Part shown: positions 22,260 to 29,109 of the stretch, one piece after another
Layout: every line of letters starts with the position of its first letter
How positions within the stretch are numbered: position 1 is the first letter of the stretch
From: Methanomassiliicoccales archaeon UBA147
GTDB lineage: Archaea > Thermoplasmatota > Thermoplasmata > SG8-5
Assembly (NCBI GenBank): GCA_002496385.1
Contig: DAJR01000045.1
Span: 1 to 29,109, forward strand
DNA: 29,109 nt
Direction of reading: 5' to 3'
Program-made: the position numbers and the translations under genes
The notes under the pieces: model-generated
What the model was told of the DNA's origin: nothing
Seen by the model: the letters and a program-made list of their open reading frames with translations, nothing else
Databases searched by the model: none

Positions 22260-23939
22260 ATGGGTTCTGAGAAGCGGAAGAACGGCTACAAGATTGTACT
22301 CACGACCTCCAGGGCGGAGGGCAGCATATACGGGTACGACCCGTTCGTGGCATTCACGAACACGTTCCCGCACAAGCTCTTCCCGAAGAAGGCGCTGGAC
22401 GAGTGGTTCAAGCCTCTCCGCAACCCAGACGGGACCGCCCAGTTCGTCCCCTATGGATTGCGCAAGGTCGAGTCGCTTCTGATGAAGGAATTCGGCGAGG
22501 ACAATGTTGTCACGGCAAATGCGTGCGACCTGGACAATTTCGTGGGCGATGACACAAAGCTCATCTGCATGACCACGATGGACCCTGTCGGCCTGGCTTA
22601 TGTCAGCACCACTTACAATTCTCTCATCGGGTTCGGCGGGGACGCCCTCAACGCATCCGAGTTCAGATGGCTCATGGAACGGCCCGCGATGAAGAGGAAA
22701 GGCCCGAAGAAGCTGCTGGGCGGGGCCGGCGTATGGCAGATAAACGAGGCCAAGGCCGCCGAGAAATTCGGGATAGACTACCTGTTCCACGGAGAAGCTG
22801 AATCCAGTTTCATCGACGCTGCCAGGGGGATACTTGCAGGCGAGAAGCTTGACCGTGACATCCACGGCGTGAAACCTTCACCGGAGCAGATCCCATTGAT
22901 TTGCAGGGCGGCATCCTACGGCATGGTTGAGGTCACCAGGGGCTGCGGCAGGATGTGCAAGTTCTGCACGCCAACAATGAGGAAACGATACTCCGTTCCG
23001 CTGGACACGATAATGAAGGAAGTGGAGGTCAACGTGAAGTACGGCTCCGAGATGGTCTTCATCGCCACCGAGGACATATTCCTCTACAAATGCAGGGAGA
23101 GGTTCAAGCCCAACAAGGAAGCGCTGGTGCAGCTCTACTCGAAGATAGCCTCGGTCCCGGGAGTGAAATACATCCAGGTGTCCCACGGCGCCCTGGCGCC
23201 CATCGTGTACGACCCCTCGGTCCTCGAGGAACTCACACCCATCCTGATTGAAAAAACACGCTGGTCCCCCGAGTACAAGGCCAGCTATCCGAAGAAGTTC
23301 GTCACTGTCGAGGTCGGCGTCGAGACAGGCAGCACCCGCCTGATGAACAAGCACATGAGGGGAAAGGCCCTTCCATTCAGCGTCGACCACTGGCCTGAGT
23401 TGGTTCTTCAGGGCGTCGGCAACATGAACGACAATGACTGGTGGCCGCTCTGCACGCTCATGACCGGGCTTCCCGACGAGACAGAGGACGACCTGATGAA
23501 AACGTTGGAGCTGGTGGACAATCTCAAAGGAAGCCACTCCTTCCTCACGCCGTTGCTCTTCATCCCGATAGAGGAGGCACTTCTCAGCGAGGCCAAGAGG
23601 GTCAACCTGGAACATCTCACTGAGCTTCAGTGGGAGTTCATCACCCGATGCTGGCGCCACAATATCGATACCTGGGCGGCGGATGACAAGTTTAAGATAC
23701 ATGCGCTGATATTCTCGGCCTACTGGGGCATATCCAGGTGGAAGCACGGAAAGAACTCCTTCAGGCCGGTGATGAAACTTGCGGGCATACCCGAGGACGT
23801 CGTCGGCGGTGTGTTCTTCTCGAAATCCGACGGAAGTTTCAGCCCCAAGTTCCAGATACCCATCATCCAGGAAAAAGAGGCAGATGTTATCATGGAAGGG
23901 ACCCCCGAAGAGGACCGGCCGTCGCCGGCAAGCTCCTGA
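22260..23939 (+). CDS. B12-binding-like radical SAM protein, unknown substrate
   Basis: A 559-residue radical SAM enzyme. Residues about 10-200 have the Rossmann-like layout of a cobalamin-binding domain (KIVLTTSRAEGSIYGYDP, LICMTTMDPVGLAYVSTTY, FGIDYLFHGEAESSF), without a clear DxHxxG motif. The 4Fe-4S motif is RGCGRMCKFC (Cys229, 233, 236). SAM-domain strands follow (MVFIATEDIFLY, VTVEVGVETGS, LMTGLPDETEDDL), then a C-terminal helical region. Radical SAM proteins of this build catalyse methylations or ring rearrangements, or act without B12; no substrate can be assigned. GGGCGAGG precedes the ATG. The KaiC trio begins 54 bases downstream in the same direction, so cotranscription is possible. 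Confidence 0.8.
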   Translation: MGSEKRKNGYKIVLTTSRAEGSIYGYDPFVAFTNTFPHKLFPKKALDEWFKPLRNPDGTAQFVPYGLRKVESLLMKEFGEDNVVTANACDLDNFVGDDTKLICMTTMDPVGLAYVSTTYNSLIGFGGDALNASEFRWLMERPAMKRKGPKKLLGGAGVWQINEAKAAEKFGIDYLFHGEAESSFIDAARGILAGEKLDRDIHGVKPSPEQIPLICRAASYGMVEVTRGCGRMCKFCTPTMRKRYSVPLDTIMKEVEVNVKYGSEMVFIATEDIFLYKCRERFKPNKEALVQLYSKIASVPGVKYIQVSHGALAPIVYDPSVLEELTPILIEKTRWSPEYKASYPKKFVTVEVGVETGSTRLMNKHMRGKALPFSVDHWPELVLQGVGNMNDNDWWPLCTLMTGLPDETEDDLMKTLELVDNLKGSHSFLTPLLFIPIEEALLSEAKRVNLEHLTELQWEFITRCWRHNIDTWAADDKFKIHALIFSAYWGISRWKHGKNSFRPVMKLAGIPEDVVGGVFFSKSDGSFSPKFQIPIIQEKEADVIMEGTPEEDRPSPASS

Positions 23940-23993
23940 GGTTCGGGTTCCATGAGATAATCATTTAAAATAGAAGTCGTATTCCGTCGCGCT

Positions 23994-24773
23994 ATGGCAA
24001 CCGAGAAACCGAGGAAAGACGCCCCGCCCATTTACAGGGAACGCTGCGCAACCGGCATTGAAGGCCTGGACAATATTCTTAACGGGGGCATCCCCAGGGG
24101 GAACACGATCCTCTTCACGGGGAGCTGCGGCACGGGGAAAACGACGCTCAGCCTCGAGTTCCTGGTGCACGGCGCGATCGCGGGTGAGAACAGCCTTTTC
24201 GTATCGGTGACGGAGGCTTCCGACAAGCTGATGAAGAACGTCATCCCCTACGATTTCTTCGACGAGACGCTGATCAAAAAGGGCACGCTGGTGTTTGTCG
24301 ATATGCCGGTCATCTACGAGCGTCTCGGGCTCACGGAAATGGAGCTCAGCCTTGAGGATGTCGGGACGATAGTGAAGGCCGTCGGCGACCTGGTCGACGA
24401 GCTCTCGATCAAGAGACTTGTCCTGGATTCCGTGACATCCGTGTGCTACAGGCTGAAGACCGAGGAGAAGATACGCGAGTTCATACTCCAGATAGGCAAG
24501 TGCCTTTCGGACCGCGGGTGCACCAGCATGCTGATATCCGAGATATCGCCCTCGGCCGAGAGATATTCCCTCTACGGCGTGGAAGAGGCCATTGCCGACG
24601 GCATAGTGCTGATGGGCAACCTCGAGAGGAGGGGAGACCTGCTGAGGACCCTCCAGGTCGTGAAGATGAGGGGAACCAACCACTCCCGCGCGAAGTACGT
24701 GCTCGACCTGACCCCTGCGGGGATACTTCTCGTGCCCCTGTTGAAGGGCGGCAGCGGCGGAGGGACGACATAA
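23994..24773 (+). CDS. KaiC-family ATPase with intact P-loop
   Basis: A 259-residue single-domain KaiC-like ATPase. The start of the fold is CATGIEGLDNILNGGIPRGNTIL, with Walker A GSCGTGKTT (43-51) and Walker B RLVLD145. The region where KaiC has paired catalytic glutamates reads SVTEAS, keeping only one. The C-terminal strand set LRTLQVVKMRGTNHSRAKYVLDLTPAGI is typical of the family. Archaeal KaiC-like proteins include the archaellum regulator ArlH and signalling proteins of unclear output. This is the first gene of a trio: its TAA and the next ATG share one base (TAATG at 24771-24775). It is the only one of the four KaiC-fold proteins here with a normal P-loop. Confidence 0.88.
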   Translation: MATEKPRKDAPPIYRERCATGIEGLDNILNGGIPRGNTILFTGSCGTGKTTLSLEFLVHGAIAGENSLFVSVTEASDKLMKNVIPYDFFDETLIKKGTLVFVDMPVIYERLGLTEMELSLEDVGTIVKAVGDLVDELSIKRLVLDSVTSVCYRLKTEEKIREFILQIGKCLSDRGCTSMLISEISPSAERYSLYGVEEAIADGIVLMGNLERRGDLLRTLQVVKMRGTNHSRAKYVLDLTPAGILLVPLLKGGSGGGTT

Positions 24774-25354
24774 TGCCGAAAAGCCCGACAGAGCTGGCAG
24801 AGGAGCTCATCCAGTTACCGCCGTCAGCCATCTCGCTCAAGCTCCGGGGCGACGAGACCTACTTCGACGCGATCAGGGGCATCGTGGATATATTTGCCTC
24901 GAAGAAGGATCTCAACGTCATCTATATCTCGGCCGCGATACCCTCGCAATCGACCATAGATGTCCTGAACATACTCGAGGTTGACATGAGCCGGATATTC
25001 TTCGTCGACTGCATAAGCCCGATAGTGGCCAGCATAATCAAGCGGCACCCCAACGTGCACATGGTGGAAAGCCCGACGATGCTGGAGAACATCATGCTGA
25101 AGGTCGAGTACCTGATGAAGAAGAGCGGCGACAGGTCGAATGTCGTCCTTCTTGATTCCATAAACATGCTGGCCATCCACAACAGCCCGAAGATACTCTC
25201 CGAGTTCGTCCACATCCTGAACAACAATATGAGGGCCAAGAACGCCTACATCCTCATCTTCTCCATGGACGCTTTCAGCTCGGATGAGATCGGCAACATG
25301 ATGACCTTCGTCTGCGACCTGGAGATATCCATGGCCAAGGAGGGCGAGAATTGA
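24773..25354 (+). CDS. KaiC-like protein lacking a P-loop
   Basis: A 193-residue RecA/KaiC-fold protein. The first strand and loop (KKDLNVIYISAAIPSQSTIDVL) stand where Walker A would be, but no GxxxxGK[ST] exists. A Walker B-like strand RSNVVLLDSINML and the following helix NSPKILSEFVHIL are kept. It therefore cannot hydrolyse ATP in the normal way and is probably a regulatory subunit. Start set at the ATG overlapping the upstream stop, with GGAGGG ten bases before; the open frame extends upstream to 24443 only as a shadow of the first KaiC gene. The end overlaps the third gene as TTGA. Confidence 0.8.
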   Translation: MPKSPTELAEELIQLPPSAISLKLRGDETYFDAIRGIVDIFASKKDLNVIYISAAIPSQSTIDVLNILEVDMSRIFFVDCISPIVASIIKRHPNVHMVESPTMLENIMLKVEYLMKKSGDRSNVVLLDSINMLAIHNSPKILSEFVHILNNNMRAKNAYILIFSMDAFSSDEIGNMMTFVCDLEISMAKEGEN

Positions 25355-26106
25355 CCGCGGATACCGTGAGCTTCGGCATTCCCGCGCTGGACAAGGCCAT
25401 CATGAACGGCATTCCCAAAGGATACACGATTCTGTGCCTGGGCGGCCCCGGGGCAGGCGTCGAGCTGTTTGCCAAGAGGTTTGCGTCCGTCGACACATCC
25501 AACGAGACAGTCACATATTTCTCGACCTCGGAGCGGGACAGCGATGTCCTGGACACCATGAAGGAGTTCGGATGGAACACCAACATCAAGATAGTCAATA
25601 TCGGCACCATGTACTACGAGAAGGTCCTGACCAAGCACCTTGAGGTCAGCAGGTACAGGCTTGAGGGCCTCACCATGAGGGACATAAGGCAGTTCAAGCT
25701 CGCCCAGCAGAAGGAGGAGGACATGAGCATCACCAACTTCCTGACCACGGTCACATACGAGATATCAAAGATGAAGCCGCCCTTCAGGATCGTGCTTGAC
25801 TCGCTGAACTTCTTCCTGGAATATTACCCGCCGAAGGACGTGCTTTCCGCAATCAGGACCATCAAGTCCCACACCCAGCACCACGGCGGCGTGGCCCTCG
25901 TCACATTGGTGAAAGGCGTGATGGACAGCCATATCGAGAGCGGCATAGAGGAGATTGTCGACGCCATCATCGAGTTGGAGCGCCAGCGCGACGGCTTCGA
26001 GTTCAAGCGCAACCTTCTCATCCGCAAGGTGAGGAACCACCCTGAAAAGACCGGAATCCTGTCCTACACCATAGACGAGAAAGGCATCTCTGCCAAATCA
26101 ATGTGA
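25351..26106 (+). CDS. KaiC-like protein with degenerate P-loop
   Basis: A 251-residue KaiC-fold protein. The opening TVSFGIPALDKAIMNGIPKGYTILCL matches the family, but Walker A reads GGPGAGVELF (31-40): the essential Lys is Val37 and the Thr/Ser is Glu38. The Walker B region is PFRIVLDSLNFFLEY, and the C-terminal part (FKRNLLIRKVRNHPEKTGILSYTIDEKGI) keeps the family strands. It probably binds the active ATPase as a non-catalytic subunit. It starts with TTG 25351, overlapping the previous TGA (TTGA), with GGAGGGCG seven bases upstream. Last gene of the trio, 117 bases before the first pilin. Confidence 0.82.
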   Translation: MTADTVSFGIPALDKAIMNGIPKGYTILCLGGPGAGVELFAKRFASVDTSNETVTYFSTSERDSDVLDTMKEFGWNTNIKIVNIGTMYYEKVLTKHLEVSRYRLEGLTMRDIRQFKLAQQKEEDMSITNFLTTVTYEISKMKPPFRIVLDSLNFFLEYYPPKDVLSAIRTIKSHTQHHGGVALVTLVKGVMDSHIESGIEEIVDAIIELERQRDGFEFKRNLLIRKVRNHPEKTGILSYTIDEKGISAKSM

Positions 26107-26136
26107 TTCGGCATCCGCCGTTATTCTGAACATCAA

Positions 26137-26212
26137 TTGCCGATATATATAGGCAAAAATATAAATAGTGTCAATCTGCCTCGGGACATTGTAGGATTAA
26201 ACCTACAGGAGG
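26137..26212 (+). promoter_or_regulatory. Pilin promoter with TATA dyad and 5'-terminal mRNA hairpin
   Basis: TTGCC (26137-26141) and GGCAA (26152-26156) flank GATATATATA. A second TATA-like AAATATAAATAG follows at 26157-26168. From its position transcription should start near 26188-26190. There a perfect 6-bp hairpin TGTAGG-ATTAAA-CCTACA (26190-26207) begins, directly joined to ribosome site GGAGG (26208-26212), 10 bases before the ATG. A hairpin at the very 5' end next to a strong ribosome site could stabilise an abundant mRNA. Confidence 0.5.
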
Positions 26213-26222
26213 ACAAAACATT

Positions 26223-26720
26223 ATGAGAAAAGTCTACAAGAACAGGAATGAGGAAGCAGTGTCCCCGGTTATCGCAACCATTCTGATGGTCGCGATTACG
26301 GTGGTGCTGGCTGCAGTGCTGTATGTGATGGTCATCGGCATGGGCGGCGGTGGAGGTGCAACCGCACCGGCAGGAAGCGTAACCTTTGACAAGGTAAGCA
26401 ACTCAACATGCAAAGTTATCTTCGGAGCTTTCAGCCCGGTACCTGCACCGATGGATGTCAAGTTCATTCTGACACCCAACACCGGAACGGTCATCGAATA
26501 CACGTTCCCGAACGCACCGACAGCTGCCCAGACAACAATGAACCCCACCACAGCCGTCTATTACGACAACAACTACCAGGGGAACGCAATAAACTCCGGT
26601 GACACACTGACCATAAACAACCTGGCACCCGGAATGGGCTACACACTGACAATCTTCCACTACGACTCTGACAGCCTTTGCTCGCTTGTCGGAACAAACA
26701 CCTTCACAATGCCGGCATAA
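26223..26720 (+). CDS. Archaeal type IV pilin (pilin 1)
   Basis: A 165-residue pilin-like protein. The short basic leader MRKVYKNRNEEA is followed by the archaeal pilin N-terminal helix (SPVIATILMVAITVVLAAV, about 14-32), the pattern of the archaeal type IV pilin N-terminal domain. A glycine linker (GGGGGA) and a beta-rich outer domain with two cysteines (about 63 and 151) that could form a disulfide follow. Processing by a PibD/EppA-type peptidase would occur near the leader end. It has its own strong promoter and ribosome site, and an intrinsic-type terminator follows. The N-terminal 30 residues are almost identical to the second pilin, while the outer domains differ. Confidence 0.88.
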   Translation: MRKVYKNRNEEAVSPVIATILMVAITVVLAAVLYVMVIGMGGGGGATAPAGSVTFDKVSNSTCKVIFGAFSPVPAPMDVKFILTPNTGTVIEYTFPNAPTAAQTTMNPTTAVYYDNNYQGNAINSGDTLTINNLAPGMGYTLTIFHYDSDSLCSLVGTNTFTMPA

Positions 26721-26730
26721 GCAGGCTAAT

Positions 26731-26774
26731 ATGGGGTCCTTGAGGCCCCATTCCTTTTCATTTTGTTTTTCATA
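26731..26774 (+). terminator. Hairpin plus T-rich terminator after pilin 1
   Basis: ATGGGG (26731-26736) pairs with CCCCAT (26746-26751), extended by one wobble and one pair, and is followed by a T-rich tract to about 26774. It separates the two pilin transcripts. Confidence 0.6.
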
Positions 26775-26828
26775 ACAAGTTTGATATACATTGTTGGCAT
26801 GATTTACTGCCAATAGGAAGGAGATATC

Positions 26829-27335
26829 ATGAAATTAACATGGAAGGAAGAAGCCGTATCGCCAGTCATAGCTACTATTCTTATGGTCGCCATAACGGTT
26901 GTTCTGGCTGCAGTCCTGTACGTGATGGTCATCGGCATGGGCGGAAGTGCGGTTGTCCAGACGCCGGTCGGAAACTGGCAGGATATGGCTCCTCTCACCA
27001 ACCATTCAGCAAAGATCACCTTTGGGACGATCGAGCCCACTCCCGAGCTTATGGACCTCAAGATCATAATCACGGACGAGCACGGTCTCATGTTCAATGT
27101 GTCATGGCCGAGCGCCCTTTTGGAAGACGGGAACGTGACTCTCAACAGCGATGATTCCAGCTTCAGAGTTTACTATCACGACACCAACCCCGCCGGCGGC
27201 TACATCGGTGGCGGAGACTACATGGAGATATACGGGCTTGATGTCTTTACATACTATTACGTTCAAATATTCCACTACCCGAGCGACTCCATCGTGCAGA
27301 TGGCAGGGAAGACATCGTTCCAGACGATTCCGTAG
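26829..27335 (+). CDS. Archaeal type IV pilin (pilin 2)
   Basis: A 168-residue paralogue of the upstream pilin. Leader MKLTWKEEA, then the same helix SPVIATILMVAITVVLAAV followed by LYVMVIGMGGS. The outer domain is beta-rich and lacks the cysteine pair, with several Tyr and Asp residues (VFTYYYVQIFHYPSDS). Both pilins share an IFHY-D-DS segment near the C-terminus, so the whole proteins are related. GGAAGGAG lies five bases before the ATG, and a TTTGATATAC element at about 26779-26788 is a candidate TATA box. Probably co-assembled major or minor pilins; the assembly ATPase and platform genes are not in the window. Confidence 0.87.
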   Translation: MKLTWKEEAVSPVIATILMVAITVVLAAVLYVMVIGMGGSAVVQTPVGNWQDMAPLTNHSAKITFGTIEPTPELMDLKIIITDEHGLMFNVSWPSALLEDGNVTLNSDDSSFRVYYHDTNPAGGYIGGGDYMEIYGLDVFTYYYVQIFHYPSDSIVQMAGKTSFQTIP

Positions 27336-27344
27336 AACAATTAT

Positions 27345-27509
27345 CGATTGTAGATTTGACGAGTTAGATGGTATTCATGAATACTCGAATATTCAGGAGA
27401 AAAAGCCTGATTATTCACTATTCATTATTCACTATTCACTAAAACAGATATGAAAAACAGCAAACTGCAAGCACCAATCTAAAATCTACAATCCCCCAAT
27501 CTACAATCG
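27345..27509. repeat. Heptamer-rich intergenic repeat bounded by a 12-bp inverted repeat
   Basis: CGATTGTAGATT (27345-27356) is matched by its complement at 27498-27509, with a further near copy at 27484-27494. Inside are a 14-bp palindrome GTATTCATGAATAC (27371-27384), the shared motif ATTCAGGAGAAAAAGCCT, and four tandem heptamers ATTCACT/ATTCATT (27413-27440). Related sequence recurs twice at 28146-28327. No gene is seen between pilin 2 and the next ORF. Confidence 0.65.
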
Positions 27510-27564
27510 CAAGCGTCAGCATTCATTTTTATATTGTAAATGCAATATCAGGTCGGAGATAAAC

Positions 27565-28098
27565 ATGGGAAACCCACCGCCACCGGATGGAAGCTACGGA
27601 CAGCAGCCGAACCAGCAGCCGGGGTATTACCAGCCGCCGCCGCCAGGATACCAGCAACCTCCCCCACCCCCGGGGTACCAGCAACCTCCTCCCCCGCCGC
27701 CAAAGAAGAGCATGGCTCTTCCCGTCGCCATTATCGTGATTGTGATAGTTGTCGTTGTGGCGCTGTTCTTCCTGCTCAGCGGTGGGTCATCCGACAGCGG
27801 CAACCTGTACGACACATGGAACATTGACAGCATGGAGGTATCGACCATCGGCGGGGTCGGCGTAACCACGCCCATGGACGGCACCATCACCTTCAATTCC
27901 GACGGAACATACACGACCACGGGCCAGACCACGGCCTATTTCTCGGATTCGGGGACCTACGAAAAGGACGGGAACACCCTGACGATAAATGTGCTGGAAT
28001 GGGATTACGAGGTCAACGGGAACACCCTGACCCTCGAGAACGAGATATCCATATTCGGCATCGGCGAGACCACCACTTTCCATTGCACCAGGGCTTAG
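27565..28098 (+). CDS. Proline-rich, single-TM protein with lipocalin-like outer domain
   Basis: A 177-residue protein. Residues 1-46 are rich in Pro, Gln, Gly and Tyr with PPGYQQPPPPP repeats. One TM helix (about 51-71) follows, and residues 78-177 form a beta-strand domain (YDTWNIDSMEV...GTITFNSDGTYTTTG...SGTYEKDGNTLTI) like small lipocalin-type domains. The topology is N-terminus inside, domain outside. Function is unknown; the N-terminus resembles that of the membrane protein at 5191-5610. GGAGAT precedes the ATG and a TTTTTATATTG box lies about 30 bases upstream. Flanked on both sides by heptamer repeats. Confidence 0.75.
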   Translation: MGNPPPPDGSYGQQPNQQPGYYQPPPPGYQQPPPPPGYQQPPPPPPKKSMALPVAIIVIVIVVVVALFFLLSGGSSDSGNLYDTWNIDSMEVSTIGGVGVTTPMDGTITFNSDGTYTTTGQTTAYFSDSGTYEKDGNTLTINVLEWDYEVNGNTLTLENEISIFGIGETTTFHCTRA

Positions 28099-28145
28099 GT
28101 GCGCTGAACCGGGAGTGGACCGGGACACCGCTATTTCAATGAAAT

Positions 28146-28327
28146 GCTGGAAAGTCTATCATGACTAATCGAATGTTTGGAGAAAAAGCCTAACTATTCA
28201 CTATTCATTATTCACTAAACGAAAGTGATAAGTGAAGAGTGAAAAGTGACGGGCTGGAAAGTCTATCATGAATAATCAAATATTCAGGAGAAAAAGCCTA
28301 ATTATTCATTATTCACTATTCACTAAT
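28146..28327. repeat. Two direct repeats of about 73 bp with heptamer cores
   Basis: 28146-28218 and 28253-28327 are imperfect direct copies (GCTGGAAAGTCTATCATGA...GGAGAAAAAGCCTAA...), 107 bases apart. Each ends in three ATTCACT/ATTCATT heptamers (28196-28216 and 28304-28324). Between them is a different heptamer run, AGTGATA, AGTGAAG, AGTGAAA, AGTGACG (28224-28251), partly complementary to the ATTCACT units. The rest of the 412-base gap (28099-28510) shows no gene. Confidence 0.7.
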
Positions 28328-28510
28328 ACAATATTAAAAATGTAAAATCGAAAATTCCAGGTGTGGGTAACTTCAGAATCTGACCTATCATCTTACTAAT
28401 CCATCAAATCAACCGGCTTGAAGGCCAGGTGACATTTGTTTTGATATGCACTGTGCACGACGATTCCTTTCATGCATTTTATATATCAATTAATTCTTTG
28501 AGGGGTTTAC

Positions 28511-28831
28511 ATGCCACACGTGTTCGACACCAGCAGCCTGGAGGCGAAGATCCTTTTGCTCCTGGTCGAAGTCTATCCCATCACGGATAAGGACATTGCC
28601 CGATACCTTGAGACATCCCAGAGAAAGGTGAGTGCCTGCCTCCAGGGACTTGTCAAGAAAGGCCTGGTGAGGCTTGAGCCGCTGCCTGACACGAACTTCG
28701 TGACCATTGCCAGCGGGGATTTTCAGTTCAAGGGGAGAGAGACAGAACAGCTGAAGAAGGTCCAGGAAAAAATGAAGAAAAGAAAAGAGTTCAAGACGCC
28801 CGATGAGGATAACAGCGCGATGTATGGGTGA
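28511..28831 (+). CDS. Winged helix-turn-helix protein
   Basis: A 106-residue probable transcription regulator. Residues about 8-60 form a winged-helix unit (LEAKILLLLVEVYPITDKDIARYLETSQRKVSACLQGLVKKGLVRLEPLP) of the MarR/TrmB-like type. The remainder is a charged, lysine-rich helix (TEQLKKVQEKMKKRKEF) and a short tail without an effector domain. A TTTATATATC box (28478-28487) and GAGGGG just before the ATG support the start. Target genes are not evident; its neighbours are repeats and the anchored protein upstream. Confidence 0.8.
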   Translation: MPHVFDTSSLEAKILLLLVEVYPITDKDIARYLETSQRKVSACLQGLVKKGLVRLEPLPDTNFVTIASGDFQFKGRETEQLKKVQEKMKKRKEFKTPDEDNSAMYG

Positions 28832-28972
28832 CGCGTTTTCAAGACAGTATGTGTTGAATTGATTGGTATCATTTTTATTAGAAAATTCGACGATGGCCCG
28901 TCTCACAATGTGCGAGCTAAATCAGGGCCATGCTACTCGCGCCATTTTACTAACAAATGGTGAATTCGATAC
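28832..28972. other. Gene-free stretch with a T-run and further hairpins
   Basis: A short T-run (TTTTTATT near 28871) may end transcription of the regulator gene. ATGGCCC and GGGCCAT form a 7-bp hairpin around 28892-28931, and CCATTT-TACTAAC-AAATGG a 6-bp hairpin around 28952-28970. These lie next to the boundary of the structured repeat copy 2. No coding sequence is seen. Confidence 0.45.
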
Positions 28973-29104
28973 GTAAACTACCAGCCCCTAAAGTGGCTGG
29001 CGTTTGTTGCCAGGGCTGGAAGTTTACAATCATAGGCCATACACCTGAGTTATCAAAGCCAGACAGCTTTGATTTTCTATGCAGTAGATTGAACGGTGCA
29101 TGGC
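28973..29104 (-). ncRNA. Structured repeat, copy 2 (minus strand, cut by window end)
   Basis: Aligns with 12490-12621 in reverse orientation. P2: 29104-29095 with 29045-29036; P3: 29073-29065 with 29060-29052, loop GTCT; terminal hairpin: 29027-29014 with 28986-28973. Sequence differs from copy 1 in P2 and P3 but pairing is kept. Two positions pair as G-U only when read on the minus strand and would be A-C mismatches on the plus strand, which fixes the likely RNA strand. The P1 part would lie beyond the window. Confidence 0.58.
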
Positions 29105-29109
29105 GGTTT

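Noticed and set aside
24443..24772. Upstream extension of the second KaiC-like gene
   Set aside because: This part is an out-of-frame reading of the first KaiC gene; the ATG at 24773 with GGAGGG fits the overlap TAATG.

Overview
The window looks archaeal and probably comes from the Thermoplasmatota (Thermoplasma/Methanomassiliicoccales side). This rests on gene content and signals, not on a database match. Archaeal markers are an EndA tRNA-splicing endonuclease, an MptA-type GTP cyclohydrolase, a GHMP kinase like mevalonate kinase, an Lhr helicase, several KaiC-family ATPases, pilins with the archaeal SPVIATILMVAITV N-terminus, and an O6-alkylguanine-DNA alkyltransferase/endonuclease V fusion known from Ferroplasma. 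Many first genes of transcription units have an A/T-rich TATA-like box about 25 nt before the start codon and no ribosome binding site (leaderless). Internal operon genes usually have GGAGG-like sites and overlap their neighbours by a few bases.

Layout. 1-5.1 kb: ketopantoate reductase and the AGT-EndoV fusion (coupled, minus strand), a repeat-rich gap, a HepT/MNT toxin-antitoxin pair, endA, and a divergent radical SAM gene. 5.2-6.6 kb: a small membrane protein convergent with a RecB/Cas4-like nuclease. 6.7-12.2 kb: a 1488-residue surface protein (N-terminal GGRTNGLTNGL repeats, signal anchor, two DWxx-type domains, two GLUG blocks, NosD-like beta-helix, PEF-type C-terminus) translationally coupled to a two-TM protein with an acidic tail. 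12.2-12.65 kb: tandem hairpins and a structured repeat. 12.7-17.4 kb: housekeeping genes (PUA protein, PPC-domain protein, zinc-ribbon protein, glycerophosphodiesterase, mptA with a 55-residue zinc protein, TPR protein, GHMP kinase). 17.4-22 kb: a KaiC-like protein with an altered P-loop, a tRNA-Val(CAC) gene, and lhr. 22-27.3 kb: a B12-type radical SAM protein, a tightly overlapping trio of KaiC-family genes, and two pilins. 27.3-29.1 kb: repeat-rich gaps, a proline-rich anchored protein, a winged-helix protein, and part of a second structured repeat.

Most interesting points: (1) tRNA-Val(CAC), unannotated by ORF methods, is interrupted by two introns at non-canonical places, the D-loop (20/21) and T-loop (59/60), in the same window as endA. 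(2) A structured repeat has two long copies with compensatory and G-U changes that indicate an RNA on a defined strand; it resembles an IS200/IS605 right end or omegaRNA without any tnpB. (3) Of four KaiC-fold proteins only one keeps an intact P-loop; it is encoded with two P-loop-less partners upstream of pilins. (4) Intergenic regions carry heptanucleotide tandem repeats of several kinds, including a G-quadruplex-type array after lhr.
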